From Clostridia bacterium (GTDB lineage Bacteria; Bacillota_A; Clostridia; Oscillospirales; CAG-272): a DNA stretch of 7,998 bases. The stretch spans positions 1-7,998 of the forward strand of contig JAGBUD010000089.1 of assembly GCA_017630995.1 (NCBI GenBank). Reading direction: 5' to 3'. The notes under the pieces were generated by a model. It was not told where the DNA came from and did no database searches. It saw nothing but the letters and a program-made list of their open reading frames with translations. A program made the translations under genes and the position numbers. Below, in pieces: positions 1 to 6,747 of this stretch (its first letter is position 1; every line of letters starts with the position of its first letter).

Positions 1-2
1 CA

Positions 3-1211
3 TTTGGGAAAGACGTGCGCTCTATTACCCTTGAGGTTAAGAAGGACACCGTATTTTTAACTCCCCTGCTCGGCTGGACGAGCTGGAATGCTTTTGCATA
101 TCAGGTTACGCAAGAAGATATAGAAAATACCGCGAGGAATATGCTTGATTTAGGTCTTGCGGAATACGGATACTGCTACATAAACACTGATTCCGGATGG
201 CAAGGGGCATACGGCGGCGAATTTGACGCGGTTATGCCAAACGCAAAATTTCCCGATATCAAGGGAATGGTTGACAGACTTCACGCGATGGGATTTAAGT
301 GCGGCATTTATTCCACGCCTATGCTTAATGCATTCGGTTGCTCGATGAACGATATCCCCCTCCCTCCCGGCTGCACGCAAGGCGAGCCAGACGATATGTT
401 TGCAGATGAGCGCGGCGGAATCGGCATTATCAGAAAAGAAAAAAACAATGCTTCGCAATGGGCACAATGGGGATTTGACTATTTGAAATATGACTGGCGC
501 CCGTGCGACCCTTACAATGCGGAGCTTATGAGACGCGAGCTGATTGCGACAGACCGCGATTTCGGCTTCTGCGTTTCCGTTAGGGCGCGCCCCGAATATC
601 ACAAGTATTGGTGCAAATACTGCAACAGCTATCGAAACAATTGCGATTCGATAGGCAACTGGAAAAATCTTTTGGAGATATACAACACGTATTTTGATTT
701 TGTTGATTATATCAACAAGGGACATTTCTTCGACCTTGATATGCTTGAGCTTGGCGATTGCTATCTTTTTGATTTCTTGGAATATACCAAGAATGCCGAT
801 CACGGATTGAGCGAGGACGAGCAAATTACCGCATACACTATGCGAGCGTTTTTGAATTCACCCGTGCAATTAAGCTGCAAGCTTGAAAATGCCACGGAAT
901 TTGAGCTTTCGATTTACTGCAATGAGGAAATTATTGCAATCAATCAAGACGCAAAATTTGACACAGCTAGGCTGATAATCAAGGAAGAAGAAAATGGAAA
1001 GGCTATTCACGTTTTCAAAAAGGAGCTTTGCGATGAGAAAACGGCATACGCATTTTTCAACCTTGGAGAAACAACAGAAAGCGTCAGCATTCCGCTTGAA
1101 TGCACGAAAAAGATACGAGATGCTTGGGCCAAAGAGGATTTATCCGATGCGAATGAAATTTCAATCGAGATACCCCCTCATACCACCAAGGTTTTCGTAA
1201 CGAAAAATTAA
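3..1211 (+). CDS. GH27 alpha-galactosidase-like glycosidase, 5'-truncated by the window edge
   Basis: This is a retaining clan GH-D glycoside hydrolase, expected to release terminal alpha-galactose or a related sugar. The frame is open to the window edge with no stop. The GTG at 15 has no ribosome binding site and lies inside a peptide resembling the end of an Ig-like domain that precedes GH27 barrels in some bacterial enzymes, so the true start is upstream. Numbering from codon 15 as residue 1: GWTSWN (20-25) opens the barrel, YINTDSGW is at 55-62, the nucleophile is D160 in YLKYD, and the acid/base is D211 in RNNCD (207-211). FFDLDML (238-244) and AINQD (308-312) are further GH27 landmarks. 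A small C-terminal beta domain follows from about 320. Odd points: Ser60 replaces the second Asp of the usual DD pair, Arg162 replaces the usual Cys two residues after the nucleophile, and a CxxC (200-203) precedes the acid/base. The family is secure. The substrate is not. Confidence 0.9.
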   Translation, partial: FGKDVRSITLEVKKDTVFLTPLLGWTSWNAFAYQVTQEDIENTARNMLDLGLAEYGYCYINTDSGWQGAYGGEFDAVMPNAKFPDIKGMVDRLHAMGFKCGIYSTPMLNAFGCSMNDIPLPPGCTQGEPDDMFADERGGIGIIRKEKNNASQWAQWGFDYLKYDWRPCDPYNAELMRRELIATDRDFGFCVSVRARPEYHKYWCKYCNSYRNNCDSIGNWKNLLEIYNTYFDFVDYINKGHFFDLDMLELGDCYLFDFLEYTKNADHGLSEDEQITAYTMRAFLNSPVQLSCKLENATEFELSIYCNEEIIAINQDAKFDTARLIIKEEENGKAIHVFKKELCDEKTAYAFFNLGETTESVSIPLECTKKIRDAWAKEDLSDANEISIEIPPHTTKVFVTKN

Positions 1212-1212
1212 G

Positions 1213-1257
1213 ATAGGGAGATACAAAATGAAAAATACGAAAAACGGCTCAAATTGA
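1213..1257 (+). other. Stranded ribosome binding site and nine-codon ORF entering a terminator
   Basis: Immediately after the glycosidase stop codon, AGGGAG (1215-1220) stands 7 nt before an ATG at 1228. This frame encodes MKNTKNGSN and stops at 1255-1257, inside the terminator hairpin. The spacing is that of a normal operon junction, so this could be the remnant of a lost downstream gene, a minimal leader peptide, or chance. No product is claimed. Confidence 0.4.
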
Positions 1258-1267
1258 GCCGTTTTTT
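1241..1267 (+). terminator. Intrinsic terminator after the GH27 gene
   Basis: AAAACGGCTC (1241-1250) pairs perfectly with GAGCCGTTTT (1256-1265) around a 5-nt AAATT loop, followed by a run of six T (1262-1267). It separates the glycosidase transcript from pepT. The A-tract on the left arm would also allow some reverse-strand termination. Confidence 0.92.
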
Positions 1268-1306
1268 GCGTTTCGAATTAAATGCGCGATATATTAATGC
1301 AAATCA

Positions 1307-1335
1307 TTGACACAAAATATTTTTTGTGGTAATAT
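1307..1335 (+). promoter_or_regulatory. Sigma-A-type promoter for pepT
   Basis: A consensus -35 TTGACA (1307-1312), a 17-nt spacer and -10 TAATAT (1330-1335) preceded by TGG (extended -10) are visible. The predicted start near 1342 leaves a leader of about 30 nt, too short for a riboswitch. It lies between the upstream terminator and pepT. Confidence 0.82.
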
Positions 1336-1371
1336 ATAGAAAGATTATGAGAAAAAAGCGGAGACACCATA

Positions 1372-2589
1372 ATGAATAATATCACAGAAAGATTTTTAAA
1401 ATACGTTTCATTCCCTACCATGTCTGACGAGAACAGCGCGACGGTTCCAAGCTCGCAAAAGCAGCTCGCATTAAGCAAATTTATTGCGGCTGAGCTTGAA
1501 AGAATCGGACTTTCCGACGTTCTGCTTGACGAGATGGGATATCTTTATGCAACCTTGCCCGCAAACACCGATTCTTCCGCGGTTATCGGCTTTATTGCGC
1601 ACGTTGACACCTCTGACGCTTGCGCTGATGAGCCAATCAATGCAAAAATCGTGAAATACGAGGGCGGTGCGGTTTGCCTTAACGAAGAAAAGGGCATTTA
1701 TCTTACACCGACGGAATATCCTTCACTGAACAGATACGTTGGAAATCACCTTATCGTGACCGACGGAACAACGTTGCTCGGAGCTGACGACAAGGCGGGA
1801 ATCACTGCTATCGTTTCGGCAATTGAGAGAATAATCGCAAGCGGCAAAAAGCACGGCACCGTTAAGATATGCTTCACTCCCGACGAGGAGATTGGCAGAG
1901 GCGCAGATCACTTTGACGTTGAAAAATTCGGTGCTAACTACGCTTACACCGTTGACGGCGGCGGACTTGGCGAGCTTGAATACGAAAATTTCAATGCTGC
2001 GGCAGCGGTTGCAAAATTCTTTGGCGTTTCAATTCACCCGGGAAGCGCAAAGGACAAGATGAAGAATGCGGCACTTATGGCAATGGATTTCAATTCCCTG
2101 CTCCCCGCAGATCAGATTCCCGCAAAAACCGAGGGATACGAGGGATTTTTCCACCTCATTGATATGAAAGGCGAATGCGAAAGCGCAGAGCTTGTTTACA
2201 TTATCAGAGATCACGACAGAGCAAAATTCGAAGAGAAGAAGGCTCTTTTCCAAGAGGTTTCCGTTAAAATCAACGAAAATTACGGCGAGGGCAGCTGCGA
2301 GGTTTCCCTCAAGGACTCATACTATAATATGAAAGAGATAATCGACGGGAATATGTACATTATTGACCGCGCGATAGCCGCTATGAAATCCGTTGACGTT
2401 GAGCCGATGATTGTTCCTATCCGCGGCGGCACAGACGGCGCAAGACTTTCATTTATGGGGCTTCCCTGCCCGAACATATGCACGGGCGGCGAGAATTTTC
2501 ATTCGAGATTTGAATACCTTTCAATCGAGTCGCTCGAAAAGGTTGTTGACATCGTTGAAAAAATCATTCTCGATGCAGCAAACGCTTGA
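1372..2589 (+). CDS. pepT: Peptidase T (tripeptide aminopeptidase), M20 family
   Basis: PepT is a cytosolic dinuclear-zinc enzyme that removes the N-terminal residue from tripeptides. The 405 residues match the usual length of about 408. The M20 landmarks are complete: IAHVDTSD with zinc ligand H77 and D79, LLGADDKAG with bridging D139, FTPDEEIGRG with general base E172 and ligand E173, TVDGG with ligand D195, and GGENFHSRFE with ligand H377. The residues between about 210 and 320 form the lid/dimerisation domain, including IHPGSAKDKMKNA (221-233). There is no signal peptide. GGAG (1360-1363) lies 8 nt before the ATG. It follows its own promoter. The SHOCT membrane protein begins 58 nt downstream with no terminator between them. 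It is an intact, ordinary copy. Two further peptidase genes lie downstream in the window. Confidence 0.96.
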   Translation: MNNITERFLKYVSFPTMSDENSATVPSSQKQLALSKFIAAELERIGLSDVLLDEMGYLYATLPANTDSSAVIGFIAHVDTSDACADEPINAKIVKYEGGAVCLNEEKGIYLTPTEYPSLNRYVGNHLIVTDGTTLLGADDKAGITAIVSAIERIIASGKKHGTVKICFTPDEEIGRGADHFDVEKFGANYAYTVDGGGLGELEYENFNAAAAVAKFFGVSIHPGSAKDKMKNAALMAMDFNSLLPADQIPAKTEGYEGFFHLIDMKGECESAELVYIIRDHDRAKFEEKKALFQEVSVKINENYGEGSCEVSLKDSYYNMKEIIDGNMYIIDRAIAAMKSVDVEPMIVPIRGGTDGARLSFMGLPCPNICTGGENFHSRFEYLSIESLEKVVDIVEKIILDAANA

Positions 2590-2614
2590 TTTTGGCAAAA
2601 CAAGTTTTTATATA
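2586..2614 (+). promoter_or_regulatory. Possible weak promoter for the SHOCT membrane protein
   Basis: TTGATT (2586-2591, overlapping the pepT stop), a 17-nt spacer and TATATA (2609-2614) could form a weak sigma-A promoter. The match is imperfect in both boxes, and readthrough from pepT is an equally good explanation because no terminator is present. Confidence 0.3.
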
Positions 2615-2647
2615 CAGAGATATTTATAAGTTTTTAGGAGACCTCTT

Positions 2648-3589
2648 ATGACTACAACAAAAAAATCACCTTCAAGAATTTTCCCCATACTCACAAGCGT
2701 GGCGCTTGTTGCCTTTGTTGCTTTATCCCTTTTAAATCCCTTGTTAAACACCGTGTTTACAGTTTTAATGAAATCTTCTTTACCATACGTATTATTTGCA
2801 CTTATCGGTCTTATTTTTGTAGCTATTGCATGTGCGGCGGCAATTTTTGCAATCGCAAGCATATTCGTTAAAAAAATTAATAGCATTACCACAGCACTCA
2901 TTGCATTCGCATCATTTCCTTTAATTTACACGTTTCTTTCCTATTTATACAACTTAATTTCCAATCTTATCCTTTCCCGTTTTGGCACCGATATGATAAA
3001 TTCGGCATTCAACCAAATTTTTAAGGTAGCCTTGTATTTAGTTGCACTTGTAATTGCTCTGATTTTTGCACTTGCCGTTGGAATTCTCTCAACAAAGGTG
3101 CTTAAAAGCAAGAGAAAGATTGTTGCACTTATATCTTCTATAGTTATAGCGATAGTTGCTATTATAGCATCGCTTATGTGCATAATAATAATTATTTCTG
3201 CATTTAGTCTTTTGAGGTACATTTTTGGTGGCTACTTCGAGACTACATACGTAATCGCTCTTATCTACTCTTATTTTGCATCACCGCTCATTAACATCGG
3301 CATGTGCTTGACACTTGTGGCTTCAGCGGTTTTGGCTTTTCTTATGATCCCCTCGAGCAAGGGTGATAAGGATAGCGCGCCCACAGCTACCGAAGCACCT
3401 AAAGCAGAGGAAAAATCCGAGGCAGCTCCCGTCGCAAGAGAAGAAATGGCAGCACCCGCAACCGTGGAGGGCGGCTCGAACCAAAACGACGTTTTCGATG
3501 TGATAATGAAATACAAAAAGCTTTACGAAGCGGGAGCTATCACCGAGGAAGAGTTTTTATCGAAGAAAAAGCAGCTTATGGGGCTTTAA
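2648..3589 (+). CDS. Six-helix membrane protein with C-terminal SHOCT domain
   Basis: This is an uncharacterised integral membrane protein of 313 residues. Hydrophobic segments at about 12-34, 45-73, 78-106, 125-147, 157-188 and 200-234 suggest six transmembrane helices. They are followed by a low-complexity Ala/Pro/Glu-rich cytoplasmic linker (about 236-278). The last 34 residues match the SHOCT (short C-terminal) domain pattern: DVFDVIMKYKKLYEAGAIT (281-299), then EEEFLSKKKQL (300-310). SHOCT modules are small helical pieces attached to many unrelated bacterial proteins and are thought to mediate oligomerisation or protein contacts. An N-terminal K/R patch (5-10) fits an inside N terminus. 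AGGAG (2636-2640) is 7 nt before the ATG. The helical part matches no family I recognise, so no function is assigned. The helices are rich in Ile, Ala and Leu without conserved charged residues, which argues against an ion-coupled transporter. Confidence 0.85.
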   Translation: MTTTKKSPSRIFPILTSVALVAFVALSLLNPLLNTVFTVLMKSSLPYVLFALIGLIFVAIACAAAIFAIASIFVKKINSITTALIAFASFPLIYTFLSYLYNLISNLILSRFGTDMINSAFNQIFKVALYLVALVIALIFALAVGILSTKVLKSKRKIVALISSIVIAIVAIIASLMCIIIIISAFSLLRYIFGGYFETTYVIALIYSYFASPLINIGMCLTLVASAVLAFLMIPSSKGDKDSAPTATEAPKAEEKSEAAPVAREEMAAPATVEGGSNQNDVFDVIMKYKKLYEAGAITEEEFLSKKKQLMGL

Positions 3590-3634
3590 TTCGCTAAATC
3601 AAATCCGGAAAATCACATAAATTAAAATAAAAAG

Positions 3635-3673
3635 AAGCAGACGTTCAAGCATCAGCCTTGTCCGTCTGCTTTT
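3635..3673 (+). terminator. Hairpin terminator after the SHOCT protein
   Basis: AAGCAGACG (3635-3643) pairs with CGTCTGCTT (3663-3671). Inside the 19-nt apical region, CAAG (3646-3649) can pair with CTTG (3657-3660) after a 2x2 internal loop. The T-tract TTTTATCTT is short and interrupted, so efficiency may be moderate. Confidence 0.75.
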
Positions 3674-3728
3674 ATCTTATGCACAAGTTTTTTGAAAAGG
3701 GCGCGGTTAATCATTTTCGCTCGTAATA

Positions 3729-3757
3729 TTGCATTTTATGTCGAGTTATGGTATAAT
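3729..3757 (+). promoter_or_regulatory. Sigma-A-type promoter for the acyltransferase/SGNH operon
   Basis: TTGCAT (3729-3734), a 17-nt spacer and a perfect TATAAT (3752-3757) preceded by TGG (extended -10) are present. The predicted start near 3764 gives a leader of about 27 nt. A second perfect TATAAT occurs 16 bp further on (3768-3773) but lacks a -35 partner. Confidence 0.82.
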
Positions 3758-3790
3758 GTTTTCATTCTATAATTTCTGACGAGGTTTTCG

Positions 3791-4615
3791 ATGTATTACA
3801 GACATAATTTGCATTACGATTACCCCGAGCATTCCGACGAGCACATGCTCGTTGTTAAAAAGGTGCGTGAGGTAAATTTTGACGTAGATTACCATTATAT
3901 GCCGAGAGGACTTAAATACAAGCTTTTGCGAGTTGTTTACGGAACTCTGCTTAACACTGTTGTATTTCCTATTATGCACTTTACGCACGGCTTAAAAATA
4001 TACGGAAAGAAAAACTATAAAAAGCATAAAAAGGCTTTCAAAAACGGCGCAATAACGATTTCAAACCACGTTTTTATGTGGGATTATCTTTGCGTGCTTA
4101 AAGCAATCCGCCCCCACCTTGCGTACTTCCCCGTTTGGAAGACGAACCTTGAGGGCTCGTTTGGCCCGTTTATTCGCCTTTCGGGCGGTATTCCCGTTCC
4201 AACGGACAACGTGCATGCGCTTATAAAATTCAACAAGGCTATGGAAGCAGTGCTTCAAGAAGGAAAATGGCTTCACTTTTTCCCCGAAGGCTCGCTTTGG
4301 TTCTTTTACCCCGACATCAGACCCTTGAAAAAAGCCGTTTTTAAATATGCGGTTCAATACGACAAACCCGTTATTCCCATAACGATGTCATTTAGAGACA
4401 GACCGAAAATAATGAGAATTTTCGGCAAGACCCCCTTCGTTGATTTGCATATAGGAGAGCCTCTCTTCCCCGACAGGTCGCTTTCGCGCTTTGAGGCGGA
4501 AGAAAAACTGCACCGCGAGGCATACCACGTTATGCAGGTTATGAACGGAATAAACCCCGGTGACCCGACGTACAATACCGACCAAAACATTTCACACTAT
4601 CACAGCACGATGTAA
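3791..4615 (+). CDS. PlsC-like 1-acylglycerol-3-phosphate acyltransferase
   Basis: This is a predicted membrane-associated lysophospholipid acyltransferase (LPLAT/PlsC superfamily), which moves a fatty acyl group onto lysophosphatidate or a similar acceptor in phospholipid synthesis. The 274 residues carry the four superfamily blocks in order. The catalytic HX4D is in NHVFMWD (H93, D98). The block II region is GGIPVPTD (132-139), block III is FPEGS (164-168) and block IV is VIPITM (194-199). A hydrophobic stretch (about 46-66) probably anchors it to the membrane. Compared with classical PlsC, the block II Arg is replaced (Thr138 or nearby) and the Arg of EGTR is Leu169, while IRP with Arg177 follows. 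This is a divergent branch, so the acceptor is uncertain. GAGG (3781-3784) lies 6 nt before the ATG. The SGNH hydrolase gene follows 15 nt after the stop and is probably co-transcribed. Confidence 0.85.
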   Translation: MYYRHNLHYDYPEHSDEHMLVVKKVREVNFDVDYHYMPRGLKYKLLRVVYGTLLNTVVFPIMHFTHGLKIYGKKNYKKHKKAFKNGAITISNHVFMWDYLCVLKAIRPHLAYFPVWKTNLEGSFGPFIRLSGGIPVPTDNVHALIKFNKAMEAVLQEGKWLHFFPEGSLWFFYPDIRPLKKAVFKYAVQYDKPVIPITMSFRDRPKIMRIFGKTPFVDLHIGEPLFPDRSLSRFEAEEKLHREAYHVMQVMNGINPGDPTYNTDQNISHYHSTM

Positions 4616-4630
4616 AAAAGGAGCAAATAA

Positions 4631-5350
4631 ATGAAGATTCTTTCAATCGGCAATAGCTTTTCGACGGACGCGCAGAGATACATACACAAAATTTCACTTC
4701 TTGCAAAAAATCCGATAAAAACTGTTAACCTTTATATCGGTGGCTGCAGTCTTCGCACTCACTATATAAACATGCTCGAAAATGCAAAGAAATATGATTT
4801 TCAATTTAACGGCGAAAGCACGGGACTTCCCGTCACTATAAAGGACGCACTTATAAGCGATGATTGGGATTACGTTACGTTGCAGCAAGCGAGCCATTAC
4901 TCTACAAACCGAGATTCGTACGTACCATACATAACACATCTAGCAGATTACGTAAAAAAATACGCACCGAAAGCAAAGATCATAATTCATCAGACATGGC
5001 AATATGACGAGGCAATACTTGCGGCAAGAAAAATTGCAGAAACCCCCGAAAAGATGTTCATGGCATTAAAAGATGCTTATGATTTTGCGGCAAAAGAAAT
5101 AAATGCCGATGGAATCATTCCCACGGGCGAAGCCGTGGCACAGCTGATTAAAAACGGAATCACCGCTCCCCACCGCGACGGATTTCATCTTTCGCTCGGT
5201 GAGGGCAGACTTCTCGCTTCTCTTCTTTGGTACTGCTACCTCACAAAAGAAAATCCCGAGGAGCTTCAGATACCCACGCTTGACACCGAGGTAAGCGAAG
5301 AAAACATTAAAATCATTAAAAAGACAGTTAAAGAAGTTCTTTATAAATAA
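4631..5350 (+). CDS. SGNH/GDSL-type hydrolase, DUF4886-like
   Basis: This 239-residue protein is predicted to be a serine esterase or lipase-type hydrolase with an SGNH fold. It opens directly with block I, MKILSIGNSFSTDA, giving nucleophile S9. The first glycine block is probably YIGGCSLRTH (35-44). The catalytic D/H pair is DGFH (D183, H186) near the C terminus. The canonical GxND block III is replaced by TLQQASHY (83-90), followed by IIHQTWQYD (118-126). This arrangement resembles DUF4886 proteins of gut Bacillota and Bacteroidota. There is no signal peptide, so it should be cytosolic, unlike many secreted SGNH esterases. AAGGAG (4618-4623) lies 7 nt before the ATG. It sits 15 nt behind the acyltransferase gene, which suggests paired acyl transfer and acyl removal, although the substrate is unknown. 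A strong terminator follows 5 nt after the stop codon. Confidence 0.82.
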   Translation: MKILSIGNSFSTDAQRYIHKISLLAKNPIKTVNLYIGGCSLRTHYINMLENAKKYDFQFNGESTGLPVTIKDALISDDWDYVTLQQASHYSTNRDSYVPYITHLADYVKKYAPKAKIIIHQTWQYDEAILAARKIAETPEKMFMALKDAYDFAAKEINADGIIPTGEAVAQLIKNGITAPHRDGFHLSLGEGRLLASLLWYCYLTKENPEELQIPTLDTEVSEENIKIIKKTVKEVLYK

Positions 5351-5355
5351 AAAGC

Positions 5356-5397
5356 AAAACGGACCGAAGCAAAAGTACAAGCTTCGGTCCGTTTTTT
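5356..5397. terminator. Bidirectional intrinsic terminator between convergent genes
   Basis: AAAACGGACCGAAGC (5356-5370) pairs perfectly with GCTTCGGTCCGTTTT (5381-5395) around a 10-nt loop. On the plus strand it is followed by T(6) at 5392-5397. On the minus strand the left-hand A-rich flank gives TTTTGCTTTTT. It lies 5 nt after the SGNH stop and 34 nt beyond the M18 stop, so it can end both transcripts. Confidence 0.92.
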
Positions 5398-5429
5398 GTT
5401 CCTTGATGGTTAAAATGTTATATTTTTCG

Positions 5430-6713
5430 TCATTTTACGAAAATTTTCTCACCAACTATTTCAAGAGTTGAGCCATAAAATTCAGCGAGTGCCTTTTGCA
5501 TTTCGCACGCGTCTGAAATTGCCGCGGTTTCAACCGCGGAATGCATTGCGAGCTGCGCAAGTCCAATATCAACGCTTCTAACGGACACCTTGGTATTTGC
5601 AATAGATCCGAGGGTTGAGCCGCCGATGACGTCTGCCTTGTTACAAAAATGCTGTACTGCCGCGCCCGCGCGCTCGCAGATAAGCGAAAATACTGCGTCC
5701 GAGACTGCGTCGGTTGTGTATCTTTGATTTGCGTTATACTTTATAACAACGCCGCCACCAAGGACGGGAGCTTTTTGGGGATCGGAATATTCGGGGTGCG
5801 CGGGGTGCTTTGCGTGTGCATTATCTGCACTGACCATAAAGCTCTTTGCTACGGCACGGAGATAATCCTCTCTTGTTCCCGATATTCTTTCAAGCACGTC
5901 ATACATAAACGTGGAATTTGCGCCCTGCTTTGTTGACGAGCCAACCTCCTCGTTATCAAATACGGCATAAACCTTTGTTGCCGCCGAGGCTCTTGACTCA
6001 AGGAATGCGCGAAGCGAGACGTACGCACATTCAAGGTTATCTATACGGGGAGAAACTATAAGCTCACCATTTGCACCTGCGAGGGTCGCCTTTTGTCTGG
6101 GATAGAGGAAAATATCGTGCGATATGATTTTATCCTCGGACACAGAAAGCTCATCTGCGATAATCTTTTTGAGTGTTACGCTTCTATCGGTGGAAAGGAG
6201 CGGGAGAAGATCAACTGCGGGGTTGGGAGAAAATCCCTCGTTAGCATTTCTGTTAAAATGGATAGCAACGCTGGGAATGACGAGAAGATCTCTATCAATA
6301 TTCATAAGCTTTTCCGAAACACCGTTTTCCTCACGGAGCATAACTCTGCCCGCGATGGAGAGGGGGCGGTCAAACCAAGAATACATAAGCATTCCGCCAT
6401 ATCTTTCAACAGAGAGGCGAACGTACGCTCCGAGGTTTTCCTCCTTTACCTTAAAGGTGGGCGAATCGCTATGAGAAGCGCAAATCATAAAAGGGGCGCC
6501 AACGCCCGCATACTCAAATGCGATAACTGACGAGGAATTTTTGCGAACGAAATACTTTCCGCCGACATCAAGGCTCCAAGCGTCTACCTCAAAAAGCTCG
6601 GTGTAACCATTTTTTTGTAGCTCGGCGGCGATATTCAGAACCGCGTGAAAGGCTGACGGTGATTTATCAAGAAAATCGGAAAGTCCCGATTTTGTGCATA
6701 CGTTATTAGACAT
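5430..6713 (-). CDS. apeB: M18 family aminopeptidase
   Basis: This cytosolic dinuclear-zinc aminopeptidase releases N-terminal residues from short peptides. Several M18 enzymes prefer acidic residues, but the specificity of this one cannot be read from sequence. The 427 residues fit the bacterial M18 length. Every hallmark is present: ASHSDSPTFKVK with zinc ligand H81 and D83, RIDNLE with bridging D225, FDNEEVGSSTKQGANS with general base E255 and ligand E256, SADNAHAKHP with ligand D297, GGSTLG (364-369), and AMHSAVET with ligand H391. No signal peptide is present. AAAGGA (6728 down to 6723) lies 9 nt before the start codon, which supports this start. It is transcribed towards the SGNH gene and shares the downstream terminator. 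Upstream it diverges from a PepD-type dipeptidase across 129 bp with back-to-back promoters. The family is certain. The symbol is the one commonly used for such homologues. Confidence 0.95.
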   Translation of the reverse strand: MSNNVCTKSGLSDFLDKSPSAFHAVLNIAAELQKNGYTELFEVDAWSLDVGGKYFVRKNSSSVIAFEYAGVGAPFMICASHSDSPTFKVKEENLGAYVRLSVERYGGMLMYSWFDRPLSIAGRVMLREENGVSEKLMNIDRDLLVIPSVAIHFNRNANEGFSPNPAVDLLPLLSTDRSVTLKKIIADELSVSEDKIISHDIFLYPRQKATLAGANGELIVSPRIDNLECAYVSLRAFLESRASAATKVYAVFDNEEVGSSTKQGANSTFMYDVLERISGTREDYLRAVAKSFMVSADNAHAKHPAHPEYSDPQKAPVLGGGVVIKYNANQRYTTDAVSDAVFSLICERAGAAVQHFCNKADVIGGSTLGSIANTKVSVRSVDIGLAQLAMHSAVETAAISDACEMQKALAEFYGSTLEIVGEKIFVK

Positions 6714-6747
6714 AACAAAATTTCCTTTATTTTATACTTTTTCTAAT

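Noticed and set aside
150..824. A 224-codon open frame on the minus strand inside the GH27 gene
   Set aside because: It lies wholly opposite a gene with clear catalytic motifs, its product looks like no known protein, and it has no recognisable ribosome binding site. It is a shadow of the coding strand.
1212..1371. A possible riboswitch or leader RNA before pepT
   Set aside because: The promoter at 1307-1335 leaves only about 30 nt of leader, and the only hairpin is the terminator of the preceding gene.
2590..2647. A terminator or small gene between pepT and the SHOCT protein
   Set aside because: No GC-rich inverted repeat and no frame with a ribosome binding site is present. Only a ribosome binding site and a weak possible promoter are seen.
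5398..5429. A further element between the bidirectional hairpin and the M18 stop
   Set aside because: It is AT-rich, with no hairpin, frame or repeat that can be supported.
6093..6530. A 145-codon plus-strand frame inside the M18 gene, with an overlapping 116-codon frame
   Set aside because: Both are antisense to a gene with all M18 metal ligands and show no protein-like motif.
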